Shown here piece by piece: positions 26,694 to 35,367 of a stretch of DNA of 41,874 nt. Below the pieces are notes generated by a model, which was not told where the DNA came from, ran no database searches, and was given only the letters and a program-made list of their open reading frames with translations. The stretch covers positions 1-41,874 of the forward strand of contig JAGYJL010000014.1 of assembly GCA_018402015.1 (NCBI GenBank). Reading direction: 5' to 3'. Both the position numbers and the translations under genes were made by a program. This DNA comes from Flavobacteriales bacterium (GTDB lineage: Bacteria; Bacteroidota; Bacteroidia; UBA10329). The stretch's first letter is position 1, and each line of letters begins with the position of its first letter.

Positions 26694-27659
26694 TCACCAA
26701 CCTAGGTCTTGAAATCGAATGGTTTCAGAGAAAGCTATTTTTCCTGATAATCGATGTGCGTTCAGCGTAACAGAGCCTTCTTGCCAATCAAATTCAAACT
26801 TTCCAAAATTCCTTCTCAAATAACGATGAACGCGAAGAGGGTTCTTTTCAAACATAATGTTGTTAGCGTGTGTGAGTCCGCTACTGGTGAAATCATAAAT
26901 AGGATAGGGTAAATCATCTCTTTCAAGCTTTGAGATTTCCGCAAAGTGACGGTCCCCAGAAATGAAGATTACTCCCTTTACACCAGTTTCGGCAATAAGC
27001 TTCAACATCCTTTCTCTTTCTGTTGGGAAATGTCCCCAAGTTTCGAATGGATGCTTATCGGATAGGAATTGATAGCCCGTTCCTACCAGAACCACTTTGG
27101 CCGTTGAGTTTTGAAACTCTTCCTTTAACCATTGCCACTGTTCTTCGCCTAAAACGTCTCCATCGGTACCCCGCGCATCTCGATGATAGCGACAATCCAA
27201 TAGGACAACCTTTACGGTGTTCTCACCTTCTCCGTAATCGTAACTCGTGTAAACACCTTCCCTATTCCACCGCGGACTTCCGGCCGGCTCTTCGAAGAAT
27301 TCTAAAAACACCTTCTGACTTTCCGCTCGCATGGGGTACTCTTTTCCACCATCATTCACACCATAATCATGATCATCCCACGTAGCAATTACAGGGCATT
27401 TCTCCTTCAGAAGTTGATAATTGAAATTATCTCCAAGCTGATTGTACTTTCTTCGCAGTACTTCCATGTCCTCGGTGTCGCCATAAATATTATCTCCAAG
27501 CCAGATCCATAAGTCTGGATTTTCGGCAACTATATTGGTCCAAATGAACTGCTCACCCAACTGGTGCCCGCAAGAGCCGAAAGCTATCTTACCTATAGGA
27601 TTCTGTGCCCAAGCCGCAGTTGTTGTAAGAATTAACGCAACTATAATGGTTTGTTTCAT
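26694..27659 (-). CDS. PhoD-like metallophosphatase, exported
   Basis: This 321-residue protein belongs to the alkaline phosphatase D/PhoD-like superfamily of metal-dependent phosphomono- or diesterases. A signal peptide (MKQTIIVALILTTTAAWAQ) directs it to the periplasm or beyond. Metal-binding and catalytic motifs are visible: KIAFGSCGHQ, WIWLGDNIYGD, TWDDHDYGVNDGG, and FISGDRHFAEIS. There is no T9SS sorting domain. It is divergent from the secreted hydrolase gene (51 bp between start codons). Substrate is not defined by sequence; phosphate-ester or phospholipid cleavage is likely. Confidence 0.92.
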   Translation of the reverse strand: MKQTIIVALILTTTAAWAQNPIGKIAFGSCGHQLGEQFIWTNIVAENPDLWIWLGDNIYGDTEDMEVLRRKYNQLGDNFNYQLLKEKCPVIATWDDHDYGVNDGGKEYPMRAESQKVFLEFFEEPAGSPRWNREGVYTSYDYGEGENTVKVVLLDCRYHRDARGTDGDVLGEEQWQWLKEEFQNSTAKVVLVGTGYQFLSDKHPFETWGHFPTERERMLKLIAETGVKGVIFISGDRHFAEISKLERDDLPYPIYDFTSSGLTHANNIMFEKNPLRVHRYLRRNFGKFEFDWQEGSVTLNAHRLSGKIAFSETIRFQDLGW

Positions 27660-27710
27660 GAAACAAAGTTGTTCTTATTTGTTTAAGTTCGAACCAGAAA
27701 TTCTTGAATC

Positions 27711-29051
27711 ATGAAACACTTTTTCTCAACTTTTCTATTGACAACAATGCTTATCGGCTCTGTTATAGCTCAGCCCTTCGCTATAGGTAGTAGAACCGTA
27801 ACGTTAAATGATCCAGCTAGAAACAACCGAGCTATTGGATGCCAGATTTACTATCCTGCGGCTTCGGCAGGCAACAATGCTCCGCTTGCCAATGGTGTGT
27901 TTCCCGTAATTGTGGTGGGTCATGGATTCTCGATGAATGTTGGAGCATATGAAAACTGGTGGTCAGAATTCGTTCCTGAAGGATACATCTTTGTTCTACC
28001 AACTACTGAAGTAGGCCCGATTCCATTCCCAAGTCATCCTAATTTTGGACTTGATCTGGCTTTTGCCGCTGCAGAATTGCAAGATTGGGGCAGTGATCCG
28101 AATTCTGATTTCTTTGGAAAAGTAGCTCCGCGTACCGGTTTGATGGGCCATAGTATGGGCGGAGGGTGTTCATTCCTTGCAGCGGAGAATAATCCACTTA
28201 TTGATTGCGTGCTGGGTCTGGCGCCTGCAGAAACAAATACATCGGCTATAGCAGCAGCAGCCAATGTTACTGCTCCTACAATGATACTTTGGGGAACTGA
28301 AGATGAGGTTACTCCTGAGGCCAGTCATGCGTTGGCAATTTTCAATTCATCTGGGGCCACGTGCAAGAATTACATCAGAATTGACCAAGGAGCACATTGC
28401 TTTTTTGCCGATTATAATTTCTTCTGTGCCACTGGAGAGATGAACATTGGAACTCTTACCCGTGAAGAACAGCACCAAGTGAGTTTTTCTTTGGCTCATC
28501 CTTTCTTTGATTACTTCCTTAAAGATGAATGCGATGCCTACGATGATCTGCAAGTAGAAATTGCTACGAATCCAGAATTAGGAACGAACATTCTAAGCTG
28601 CTCGAATACCGCACCTGTTATAGCAGACAATGCAGGAACACTGGAAAGTGACCAACAGACAAATTATCAATGGTATTTAAATGGCAATGAGATTCAAGGT
28701 GCTGACCAGCAAACCTTCGTTTATTCGCAAGCTGGAACGTATCAAGTTGGCAGCATCAATCTTGGAAATTGCCCCGTGTTAAGTAACGAGATCACTGTTC
28801 AAATAACGGGCATTATTGAGCCAAATTTGAATCTAACGTTGCGCCCAATTGGTGTTTCCGTCTCGAGTAGTGAGACGCTTAAAAACGTACAGCTGGATTG
28901 GTTTGATGTATCTGGACGATTGTTTGAACAGAGCACGATATCTGTACTGCCTGCAAACGAGACACTGTTTCTGCCTAAGCCAAGCTACGAAGGTTTGAAA
29001 CTGCTTCGTCTGCAAAGCAACGAGGTAATTAAAACCTGGCGTTTGTTCTGA
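27711..29051 (+). CDS. secreted alpha/beta hydrolase with Ig-like and degenerate sorting domain
   Basis: The 446-residue protein has a signal peptide (residues 1-20, ending VIA). The alpha/beta hydrolase domain resembles chlorophyllase/PAF-acetylhydrolase or dienelactone hydrolase, with nucleophile S148 (GHSMGG), likely acid D198 (GTEDEVTP) and H229 (QGAHCFF); the oxyanion region is VVGHGFS. An Ig-like domain (about 300-365: YQWYLNGNEIQGADQQTF, GTYQVGSI) follows. The end (VQLDWFDVSGRLFEQ, GLKLLRLQSNEVIKTWRLF) looks like a weak T9SS type A signal. It probably hydrolyses an ester outside the cell. Substrate unknown. Its stop abuts the stop of the response-regulator gene in TGATCA. Confidence 0.85.
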   Translation: MKHFFSTFLLTTMLIGSVIAQPFAIGSRTVTLNDPARNNRAIGCQIYYPAASAGNNAPLANGVFPVIVVGHGFSMNVGAYENWWSEFVPEGYIFVLPTTEVGPIPFPSHPNFGLDLAFAAAELQDWGSDPNSDFFGKVAPRTGLMGHSMGGGCSFLAAENNPLIDCVLGLAPAETNTSAIAAAANVTAPTMILWGTEDEVTPEASHALAIFNSSGATCKNYIRIDQGAHCFFADYNFFCATGEMNIGTLTREEQHQVSFSLAHPFFDYFLKDECDAYDDLQVEIATNPELGTNILSCSNTAPVIADNAGTLESDQQTNYQWYLNGNEIQGADQQTFVYSQAGTYQVGSINLGNCPVLSNEITVQITGIIEPNLNLTLRPIGVSVSSSETLKNVQLDWFDVSGRLFEQSTISVLPANETLFLPKPSYEGLKLLRLQSNEVIKTWRLF

Positions 29052-30209
29052 TCACAGTTTCACAAACTGCTCCACGTCTGCCTTGGTGATTGACTTTCCT
29101 GAAAGAATGATCAATCGTTCTACTACATTCCGTAGCTCGCGGATGTTTCCCGTCCAATTGTATTCCTGCAATTCTTTGATTGCCGCGGCATCAATTGTTT
29201 TCTTGGCTACACCTTGGTCTTCGCAGATAACGTCTCGGAAGTAATCAACCAATAATGGTATATCGTCCCGTCTTTCGTTAAGTGCTGGAACTTTTATAAG
29301 AATGACGCCTAACCTGTGGTATAGATCTTCTCGGAAATTTCCTGCTGCTATCTCTTTTTTCAGGTCTTTGTTTGTTGCAGCTACAACACGCACATCAACC
29401 TTTATCTCCTTCTCGCCTCCAACTCTGGTTATTTTGTGCTCTTGTAATGCACGAAGCACCTTTGCCTGAGCTGAAAGACTCATGTCTCCGATCTCATCCA
29501 AAAAAAGCGTGCCACCGCTGGCAGTCTCAAAGTTTCCGTTCTTCTGCTTTACGGCCGATGTAAAAGCACCTTTCTCATGACCGAAAAGTTCGCTCTCGAT
29601 CAACTCCGATGGAATAGCTGCACAGTTCACCTCTACCATCGGACCGTCTGATCGGTTGCTTTTCTCATGAATGGCGCGTGCTACCAACTCTTTTCCAGTT
29701 CCGTTCGGTCCGGTTATAAGCACGCGGGCATCGGTGGGCGCCACCTTCTCAATCATGTCCTTAACCTGGTTGATCCCTTCAGAATCTCCGATCATTTCGT
29801 ACTTCTGACTGACCTTTTTCCGAAGCTTCTTGGTTTCAGCCACTATCTCGGTCCTTTCCAACGCATTCCTCACTGAAACCAATAACCGATTGAGGTCCAA
29901 TGGCTTGGGTATGTAGTCGTAAGCGCCTTCCTTCAGCAAATGAACGGCAGTGTCAATATCGCCATGACCTGAAATCATTACAACCGGTGCATCGGGTGCT
30001 AGGAGTTTTATCCGCTCAAGAACTTCCGTTCCGTCCATCTTAGGCATCTTGATGTCGCATAAAATGACATCATATTTACCCCCTTTTACCTTCACAACAC
30101 CTTGCAGACCATCTTCTGCTTCGTCTACCTCAAACTTTTCGTATTCGAGTATTTCACGTATTGCGTTGCGAATGCTTCGCTCATCATCAATAATTAGAAT
30201 CTTAGCCAT
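29052..30209 (-). CDS. sigma-54-type (NtrC family) response regulator lacking the DNA-binding domain
   Basis: The protein has a receiver domain (residues 1-120; acidic pocket D8/D9, phosphoacceptor D52, switch lysine in PKPLD). An AAA+ sigma-54 activator domain follows: Walker A GPNGTGKE, GAFTSA loop, Walker B GGTLFLDEIGD, NIRELRNVVERLI sensor region. At 385 residues it stops right after the AAA+ module, without the C-terminal Fis-type helix-turn-helix of NtrC. The sigma-54 contact loop is GAFTSA, not GAFTGA. It therefore may act from solution or through partners. No histidine kinase is next to it. A TATTTTTG promoter element lies 22 nt before the start. Confidence 0.93.
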   Translation of the reverse strand: MAKILIIDDERSIRNAIREILEYEKFEVDEAEDGLQGVVKVKGGKYDVILCDIKMPKMDGTEVLERIKLLAPDAPVVMISGHGDIDTAVHLLKEGAYDYIPKPLDLNRLLVSVRNALERTEIVAETKKLRKKVSQKYEMIGDSEGINQVKDMIEKVAPTDARVLITGPNGTGKELVARAIHEKSNRSDGPMVEVNCAAIPSELIESELFGHEKGAFTSAVKQKNGNFETASGGTLFLDEIGDMSLSAQAKVLRALQEHKITRVGGEKEIKVDVRVVAATNKDLKKEIAAGNFREDLYHRLGVILIKVPALNERRDDIPLLVDYFRDVICEDQGVAKKTIDAAAIKELQEYNWTGNIRELRNVVERLIILSGKSITKADVEQFVKL

Positions 30210-30231
30210 TTTGGTGGGTTTTAATGGTTCT

Positions 30232-30239
30232 CAAAAATA
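30232..30239 (-). promoter_or_regulatory. -7 promoter element upstream of the NtrC-like gene
   Basis: TATTTTTG on the minus strand fits TAnnTTTG and ends 22 nt before the ATG at 30209, within the 44-bp gap to the ppx/gppA gene. Confidence 0.45.
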
Positions 30240-30253
30240 GAAAGTCGTTGTAA

Positions 30254-31186
30254 TCAGATTCGATGCTGAATAGCACGATGTAATACTCCTTCCTTCAACG
30301 CATACGTAGAGAGCAACAATCTTTCCAAACTGCAGGTTCTTAGTACCCATTGTACCATGTAAGAAGCTAAATGAATGGTATCTACACGCATTTCAACCAG
30401 TCCAGGGATACTTCTTCTATCAGCTGCATTCATCTTTACGAGTGTGTTATGAAGTGCTGAAAGTTGATTCAGATCCATTTCTTCAGACACAACTTCTTTG
30501 CTGGTTTTGTCCAAGCCATTCTGAAGCCACATCATCTCAGCAAAGCTGTCGAAACTTCCAGAAGAGCCAATGATCGTCTTAACCTTATGCTTGCGACATT
30601 CGGAAACCAGTTCTTGTAATTCTCCCTTGAAAAGATCGTCCAATGCATTAAGATCATTCTCGGTCAGCGGATCCGAAGGCTCCAGCATTTGTAGAATCCT
30701 AGAAATTCCAAGCTTGTAGCTTTTCTTCCAAAGTACCCCACTATTGTTAGCAATGATGAACTCGGTACTCCCTCCACCAATGTCCATTATTACCATTGGA
30801 GAATCATCGAATTTTACGGCAAGATCAACCCCGTCATAGATCAATTGAGCTTCTTCGTCCCCATCAATGATATTGATGTGGAGACCTATTTCCTCCTTCA
30901 CTTCGTTTACGAAATCCTTACCATTGGAAGTGCTTCTTATGCCCGAAGTGGCAAAAGAGAAGGTCTTATGGCACTTATGCTCTTCAATTATACGGACGTA
31001 TCCGGCCAAAGCCGATTTACCTCGCTTTATAGGTTCTGGTTGAAGCAGCCCAACGATCATGGCTCCTTCACCGATCTTCACGGCCTCTTTGGTATTGAAA
31101 ACGGTTGTAAACGAACCGTTTTCGTAAAAATCAACGATGAGAAGGTTGAACGTGTTCGTTCCTAGATCGATAACTGCTAACCGCAT
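30254..31186 (-). CDS. Ppx/GppA-family exopolyphosphatase/pppGpp phosphatase
   Basis: Members hydrolyse terminal phosphates from polyphosphate or from the alarmone pppGpp. The 310-residue protein contains the two-domain actin-like ATPase fold: the first phosphate loop VIDLGTNTFNLLIVD at the start, GIRSTSNG, and the second loop VIMDIGGGSTEFI, then IIGSSGSFDSF. It lacks the C-terminal HD-like domain of the 500-residue E. coli enzymes, which is common in Bacteroidota. It begins 4 nt after the ABC permease and is likely co-transcribed with it. Choice between Ppx and GppA activity cannot be made from the sequence. Confidence 0.92.
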   Translation of the reverse strand: MRLAVIDLGTNTFNLLIVDFYENGSFTTVFNTKEAVKIGEGAMIVGLLQPEPIKRGKSALAGYVRIIEEHKCHKTFSFATSGIRSTSNGKDFVNEVKEEIGLHINIIDGDEEAQLIYDGVDLAVKFDDSPMVIMDIGGGSTEFIIANNSGVLWKKSYKLGISRILQMLEPSDPLTENDLNALDDLFKGELQELVSECRKHKVKTIIGSSGSFDSFAEMMWLQNGLDKTSKEVVSEEMDLNQLSALHNTLVKMNAADRRSIPGLVEMRVDTIHLASYMVQWVLRTCSLERLLLSTYALKEGVLHRAIQHRI

Positions 31187-31190
31187 GCGA

Positions 31191-32534
31191 TCAATGGTAG
31201 CGAAGCCATTTCCAAAGCTCTTTGTACGATATCTTCTTACCGTACATTAGGATACCGGTGCGGTAAATTCGGCCAGCAATCCAAGTGGTTCCAATGAATC
31301 CAAGAACCAAAAGAGTCATTGAAAGCGCCAATTCCCAATACGGTACTCCAAAGGGAATACGCACCATCATTATAATTGGAGATGTGAACGGGATCATGGA
31401 TAACCAGAAAGACATGGGGCTTTCCGGATTATTGATAACCACTTGTGCCATTACAAACGAAAAGATGATCGGTAAGGTGATAGGAAGCATGAACTGTTGC
31501 GTATCTGCTTCATTATCAACAGCAGAGCCAACTGCTGCAAAAAGAGCACTATAGATCAAATAACCACCTAGAAAATAAAACAGAAAGCTTCCAAGAATAA
31601 TAGGGAAATCGATGAGGTTGATACTATCGAATAGTTGGTTGACCGCTGCTTCATTCAGCTGTTGCTCGGCCACTTCCTCAGATTGAGGAGTGAGCGCTTT
31701 ACTACCAGCCATTGCTTCTTCTATGCTTGTAGCAGATTTCTGTTCTGCAAAGTAATCCGTTACCAAAGCTTTGCCTCCAGATATAAGTGTAGTTGAAAGA
31801 ACAATCCACAATAGAAATTGGGTGAGACCCACGAGAGCTATTCCAATGATCTTGCCCATCATGAGCTGAAAGGGCTTTACTGATGAGATGATGACCTCGA
31901 TTATTCTGCTGGTCTTCTCTTCAATTACCCCGCGCATAACCTGCACTCCGTACAGAAAAATGAACATGTAGATGAGTATACCGCTGAACATGCCAACGAT
32001 CATACTCAACTCCGTATTACTCTTACTCTCTTCTCCTACTTCATCCAGCTTAGTGGTAACCAACTTTATGTTTGTTTTGGCTGCTTCAATCGTAGCTTGA
32101 TCTATTCCAGATTTGGCCAACTTGAACTTTTCTATGTCGTTCTCAATGGTATTCTCGATGTATCGGATGACGTTGATTCCGGGCTGCTTATCGTAAATGA
32201 GTTGAATACCAGTTGGCGTACTCATGATCTTCTCATGAATGTAGAGTACGGCATCAAAATCATCGCTGGCCAATACTTGCGCTTTTGCACTATCCAAGCC
32301 TTCGGTAGGAAAGAAAAAATGAATCTTGTCAGTGTCTGTCATCCTTTCGTTGAAAAGGAAGCTATCGTCTATTACCAGAATATTGGCCTCGTCTTCTTCG
32401 TTGAGTGCCAACCAGACCGGCACAATGAACATGGCCGCCATTAGCACGGGGCCTAAAATGGTCATGATAATGAACGACTTCTTTCGAACGCGCGTCAGGT
32501 ATTCGCGCCTAATGATCAGTGCTATCTTGTTCAT
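31191..32534 (-). CDS. ABC-2 type transporter permease (NatB-like)
   Basis: The 447-residue membrane protein pairs with the ATPase upstream to form an ABC exporter of the NatAB type. It starts with a first helix after KIALIIRREYLTRVRKKSF (the typical ABC-2 opening), followed by a large periplasmic domain of about 160 residues. Five more membrane segments then follow, beginning with GVQVMRGVIEEKTSRIIEVI, a signature of this family. The start overlaps the ATPase stop by 4 nt. Substrate unknown; sodium export or lipid/drug efflux are family precedents only. Confidence 0.92.
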   Translation of the reverse strand: MNKIALIIRREYLTRVRKKSFIIMTILGPVLMAAMFIVPVWLALNEEDEANILVIDDSFLFNERMTDTDKIHFFFPTEGLDSAKAQVLASDDFDAVLYIHEKIMSTPTGIQLIYDKQPGINVIRYIENTIENDIEKFKLAKSGIDQATIEAAKTNIKLVTTKLDEVGEESKSNTELSMIVGMFSGILIYMFIFLYGVQVMRGVIEEKTSRIIEVIISSVKPFQLMMGKIIGIALVGLTQFLLWIVLSTTLISGGKALVTDYFAEQKSATSIEEAMAGSKALTPQSEEVAEQQLNEAAVNQLFDSINLIDFPIILGSFLFYFLGGYLIYSALFAAVGSAVDNEADTQQFMLPITLPIIFSFVMAQVVINNPESPMSFWLSMIPFTSPIIMMVRIPFGVPYWELALSMTLLVLGFIGTTWIAGRIYRTGILMYGKKISYKELWKWLRYH

Positions 32535-33472
32535 ACTGCTGCGATTTCCTTGTTATAACGTTGCACGGCTTCAATGAAAATATCATTCATACTAGGAATC
32601 ACTTCGTGGAATCCGCGCACTTCCACTGTTCTCATGATATTACCTAACAACTGATTGGTGGTTGCACCATTCACGAGTCTTACCGTAGCATCCATGTGAT
32701 CGGCTTCTGGTCCGTGCTCCAACAATTCCCCGTAGGTTCCGAGTGATGCACTGAACTCCATCATCGATCCTTTAAAATCGACATTGTAAGTCTGTGTGCG
32801 GAATCTGTTTCTAACTTCAGAAACCTCACCTTCCAATATAACCCGCGAGTTATTGATAAGGGCAATATGATCACACAGTTCTTCTACCGAGCCCATGTTG
32901 TGAGTAGAAAAAATGATGGTCGTTCCTTTCTTTTTCAACTCAAGTATTTCAGACTTGATAAGGTTGGTATTGATAGGGTCGAAACCGCTGAATGGCTCAT
33001 CAAGAATGAGCAATTTAGGTTCATGCAATACGGTTACAATGAACTGCACCTTCTGCGCCATTCCTTTGGAAAGTTCTTCCACTTTTTTATTCCACCAACC
33101 CTGAATCTCGAATTTCTCAAACCAATATTTCAATCGCGTAAGCGCATCACGCTTGGATAGGCCTTTCAATTGGCACAGGTACAATGCCTGCTCGCCTACC
33201 TTCATTTTCTTGTACAGACCACGTTCTTCCGGCAAATAGCCGATATGCTCCAGATGCTTCTGTTCCAATCGCTCGTTACCGAACCAAAGGCTTCCTGTAT
33301 CTGGGCCAGTTATCTGGTTAATGATCCGAATGAAAGTGGTCTTACCAGCGCCATTTGGTCCTAATAAGCCGAAAATGGAGCCTTCTGGAACAGCCACGCT
33401 GATATTCTCGATAGCAATATGGCCAGCATATGCTTTACTTACATTCTCTGCACGAAAGATGGGTTCTGACAA
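32531..33472 (-). CDS. ABC transporter ATP-binding protein (NatA-like)
   Basis: The protein is the nucleotide-binding subunit of the exporter. Visible elements: Walker A GPNGAGKTT at about 37-45, Q-loop, signature LSKGMAQKVQ (non-canonical form of LSGGQ, common in this subfamily), Walker B LLILDEPFSGFDP, and H-loop in FSTHNM. After the core (about 225 residues) there is an extra 85-residue C-terminal domain, which binds or regulates in related exporters. It lies 30 nt after dnaJ and overlaps the permease gene by 4 nt. Confidence 0.93.
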   Translation of the reverse strand: MSEPIFRAENVSKAYAGHIAIENISVAVPEGSIFGLLGPNGAGKTTFIRIINQITGPDTGSLWFGNERLEQKHLEHIGYLPEERGLYKKMKVGEQALYLCQLKGLSKRDALTRLKYWFEKFEIQGWWNKKVEELSKGMAQKVQFIVTVLHEPKLLILDEPFSGFDPINTNLIKSEILELKKKGTTIIFSTHNMGSVEELCDHIALINNSRVILEGEVSEVRNRFRTQTYNVDFKGSMMEFSASLGTYGELLEHGPEADHMDATVRLVNGATTNQLLGNIMRTVEVRGFHEVIPSMNDIFIEAVQRYNKEIAAV

Positions 33473-33502
33473 CTTGGATGGTTTTTGTGTGCGTGGACTT
33501 GA

Positions 33503-34657
33503 TCAATTATGGAAATAGTCCTTCATCTTATCGAAGAAGCTTTTTTCTCCTTTACCTGGATCTGGACGGAAGTTTTCTGAATTGCGAAGTTTCTCCAAGG
33601 CGTGTTTTTCGTCCTTCGATAACTTCTTTGGAATCCAAACATTGGTATGAACAAGGATATCTCCTTTTCTACCATAATCCAGATCAGGAAGTCCTTTTCC
33701 TCTTAAACGAAGCAACTTACCACTCTGCGTTCCTGCTTCGACCTTTATTCTCGCTTTCCCTTCTATGGTTGGTACTTCAACAGATGTTCCTAATACAGCA
33801 TCGATGAAACTCACGTACAGTTCATAATGAAGGTTGTTGCCATCACGTTTCAACAACGGATGTTCTTCTTCCTCTACAAGGACGATAAGATCGCCCGGAA
33901 TTCCGCCTTTGGCGCCTGCGTTTCCTTTTCCGCGTACAGAAAGCTGCATTTCGTTTCCAACTCCGGCAGGAATTTTCACTTCAATAACTTCTTCTCCTTT
34001 CACAATTCCATCGCCATAACATGCGGTGCACTTATGGGCTATGGTACTGCCTTGTCCGTTACAAGATGGACATGTTGAAGAGGTTTGCATTTGACCCAGA
34101 GGGGTGTTCATAACACGCGTAACCTGTCCGCGGCCACCGCATGTGTGGCAAGTATCCATTCTGCCGTCTTCAGCGCCAGTTCCTGTACACTTCTGGCAAC
34201 TTACGTACTTGTTCACCTTCAGTTTCTTGGTGACACCGTTTGCCACTTCTTCCAAGTTCAATTTTACGCGAACTCTAAGATTGGAACCTTTGTTCACTCT
34301 GGTTCTGCGGCCTCCACCACCGAAACCACCACCGCCAAAACCTCCTCCGAAGATGTCACCGAATTGGCTGAAGATGTCGTCCATGGACATACCTCCACCG
34401 CCAAAACCTCCACCACCGAAACCAGCTGCTCCGCCCATTCCGGCATGACCGAATTGATCGTAACGTGCTTTCTTATCGGCATTGCTCAAAACCTCATACG
34501 CTTCAGCAGCTTCTTTGAATTTAGCTTCTGCACTAGCGTCATCAGGATTTTTATCCGGATGATATTTTACCGCCATTTTACGGTAAGCCTTCTTTATCTC
34601 AGTTGCATCGGCATTCTTGCCTACGCCCAGAACCTCGTAATAATCTCGCTTCGCCAT
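33503..34657 (-). CDS. dnaJ: chaperone protein DnaJ
   Basis: DnaJ brings unfolded proteins to DnaK and stimulates its ATPase. The J domain (residues 1-70) has the HPD motif in [10 protein letters not shown] Gly/Phe-rich stretch follows (GGGFGGGGM..., about 75-120), then four CxxCxGxG zinc repeats ([32 protein letters not shown]) and the two substrate-binding beta domains ending near residue 350. Length 384 fits the type I class. It is 12 nt after grpE; dnaK is not in the window. Confidence 0.97.
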   Translation of the reverse strand: MAKRDYYEVLGVGKNADATEIKKAYRKMAVKYHPDKNPDDASAEAKFKEAAEAYEVLSNADKKARYDQFGHAGMGGAAGFGGGGFGGGGMSMDDIFSQFGDIFGGGFGGGGFGGGGRRTRVNKGSNLRVRVKLNLEEVANGVTKKLKVNKYVSCQKCTGTGAEDGRMDTCHTCGGRGQVTRVMNTPLGQMQTSSTCPSCNGQGSTIAHKCTACYGDGIVKGEEVIEVKIPAGVGNEMQLSVRGKGNAGAKGGIPGDLIVLVEEEEHPLLKRDGNNLHYELYVSFIDAVLGTSVEVPTIEGKARIKVEAGTQSGKLLRLRGKGLPDLDYGRKGDILVHTNVWIPKKLSKDEKHALEKLRNSENFRPDPGKGEKSFFDKMKDYFHN

Positions 34658-34669
34658 TCTGATTCTTTG

Positions 34670-35215
34670 TTAAGCGCCTACCACAACCTTGGCAAACCGG
34701 ATCACCTTTTCGTTAAGGAAATAACCCTTTTCCACTTCGTCTATCACCTTACCTTTCATGTCTTCAGTAGGAGCCGGCACCTGAGTTATGGCTTCATGAA
34801 ACTCCGAATCAAAGACGTGGCCTTTAGATTCCATCGCTTTCAGGCCTTTGTTTTCCAATTCCTTCACCAACTTATGGTAAATGAGTTCAATGCCTTCTTT
34901 AACGCTTGGCACGTCCTTAGCAGTTTCCATATTGGTTCTTGCTCGCTCAAAATCATCAATAATTGGCAGCAAAAGTTTAAATACATCTTGGCCCCCGTTC
35001 ATGATGAGGTCTACACGCTCCTTGGCGGTTCTCTTTCTAAAATTCTCAAAGTCAGAATAGAGTCTTAGATATTTATCATTCAGCTGGTCATATTGCTCCT
35101 TGAGCTCCTGCAACGGATCTTTTTCCATATCATTTACGGTTGTAGCATCTTGCTCAGAAGCTATCATTTCCTCATTTTCCAGTTCAACTGCTTCTTGTTC
35201 CTTCTTCTTGCTCAT
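34670..35215 (-). CDS. grpE: nucleotide exchange factor GrpE
   Basis: GrpE releases ADP from DnaK. The protein has a charged N-terminus, a long helix (LQELKEQYDQLNDKYLRLYSD-like, about 45-85) and the core YSDFENFRKRTAKERVDLI with the beta domain GVFDSEFHEA-type segment and VIRFAKVVV end. I chose ATG 35215 (MSKKKEQE): it gives 181 residues as in the family, whereas the upstream ATG at 35248 adds 11 residues without family support. It is first in a grpE-dnaJ unit, itself followed by the ABC exporter genes. Confidence 0.95.
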   Translation of the reverse strand: MSKKKEQEAVELENEEMIASEQDATTVNDMEKDPLQELKEQYDQLNDKYLRLYSDFENFRKRTAKERVDLIMNGGQDVFKLLLPIIDDFERARTNMETAKDVPSVKEGIELIYHKLVKELENKGLKAMESKGHVFDSEFHEAITQVPAPTEDMKGKVIDEVEKGYFLNEKVIRFAKVVVGA

Positions 35216-35309
35216 TGGTTCAAAATTTCTGTCAGCCGCGTACATCAAATAGCCTGCCTCAGTCCTACTTGGGACAAATTGGCAGAAATGCGCCTTTTTT
35301 AAGCAATTG

Positions 35310-35317
35310 CAAAAGTA
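35310..35317 (-). promoter_or_regulatory. candidate -7 element of grpE, abutting a terminator
   Basis: TACTTTTG on the minus strand matches TAnnTTTG and lies within 3 nt of the tlpA terminator hairpin, 94 nt before the grpE start. A second A/T-rich stretch nearer the gene (CCAATTTGTCCC, near 35275) may also matter. Uncertain. Confidence 0.35.
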
Positions 35318-35344
35318 AAAAAGGCAGGACGCTGTCCTGCCTTT
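35318..35344 (-). terminator. Rho-independent terminator of the tlpA gene
   Basis: An 11-bp perfect hairpin (35320-35330 with 35334-35344, AAAGGCAGGAC/GTCCTGCCTTT) is followed on the minus strand by T-rich sequence. It stands 23 nt after the TlpA-like gene and upstream of grpE. Confidence 0.85.
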
Positions 35345-35367
35345 AATTATTTCAATAAGATAGAAGG

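Noticed and set aside
34300-34440. Simple repeat rich in CC(A/T)CC(A/G) triplets
   Set aside because: It is the coding sequence of the Gly/Phe-rich region of DnaJ, not an independent repeat.
34085-35068. Long plus-strand frame of 327 codons opposite dnaJ/grpE
   Set aside because: It is an antisense shadow of two clear housekeeping genes with strongly conserved minus-strand products.
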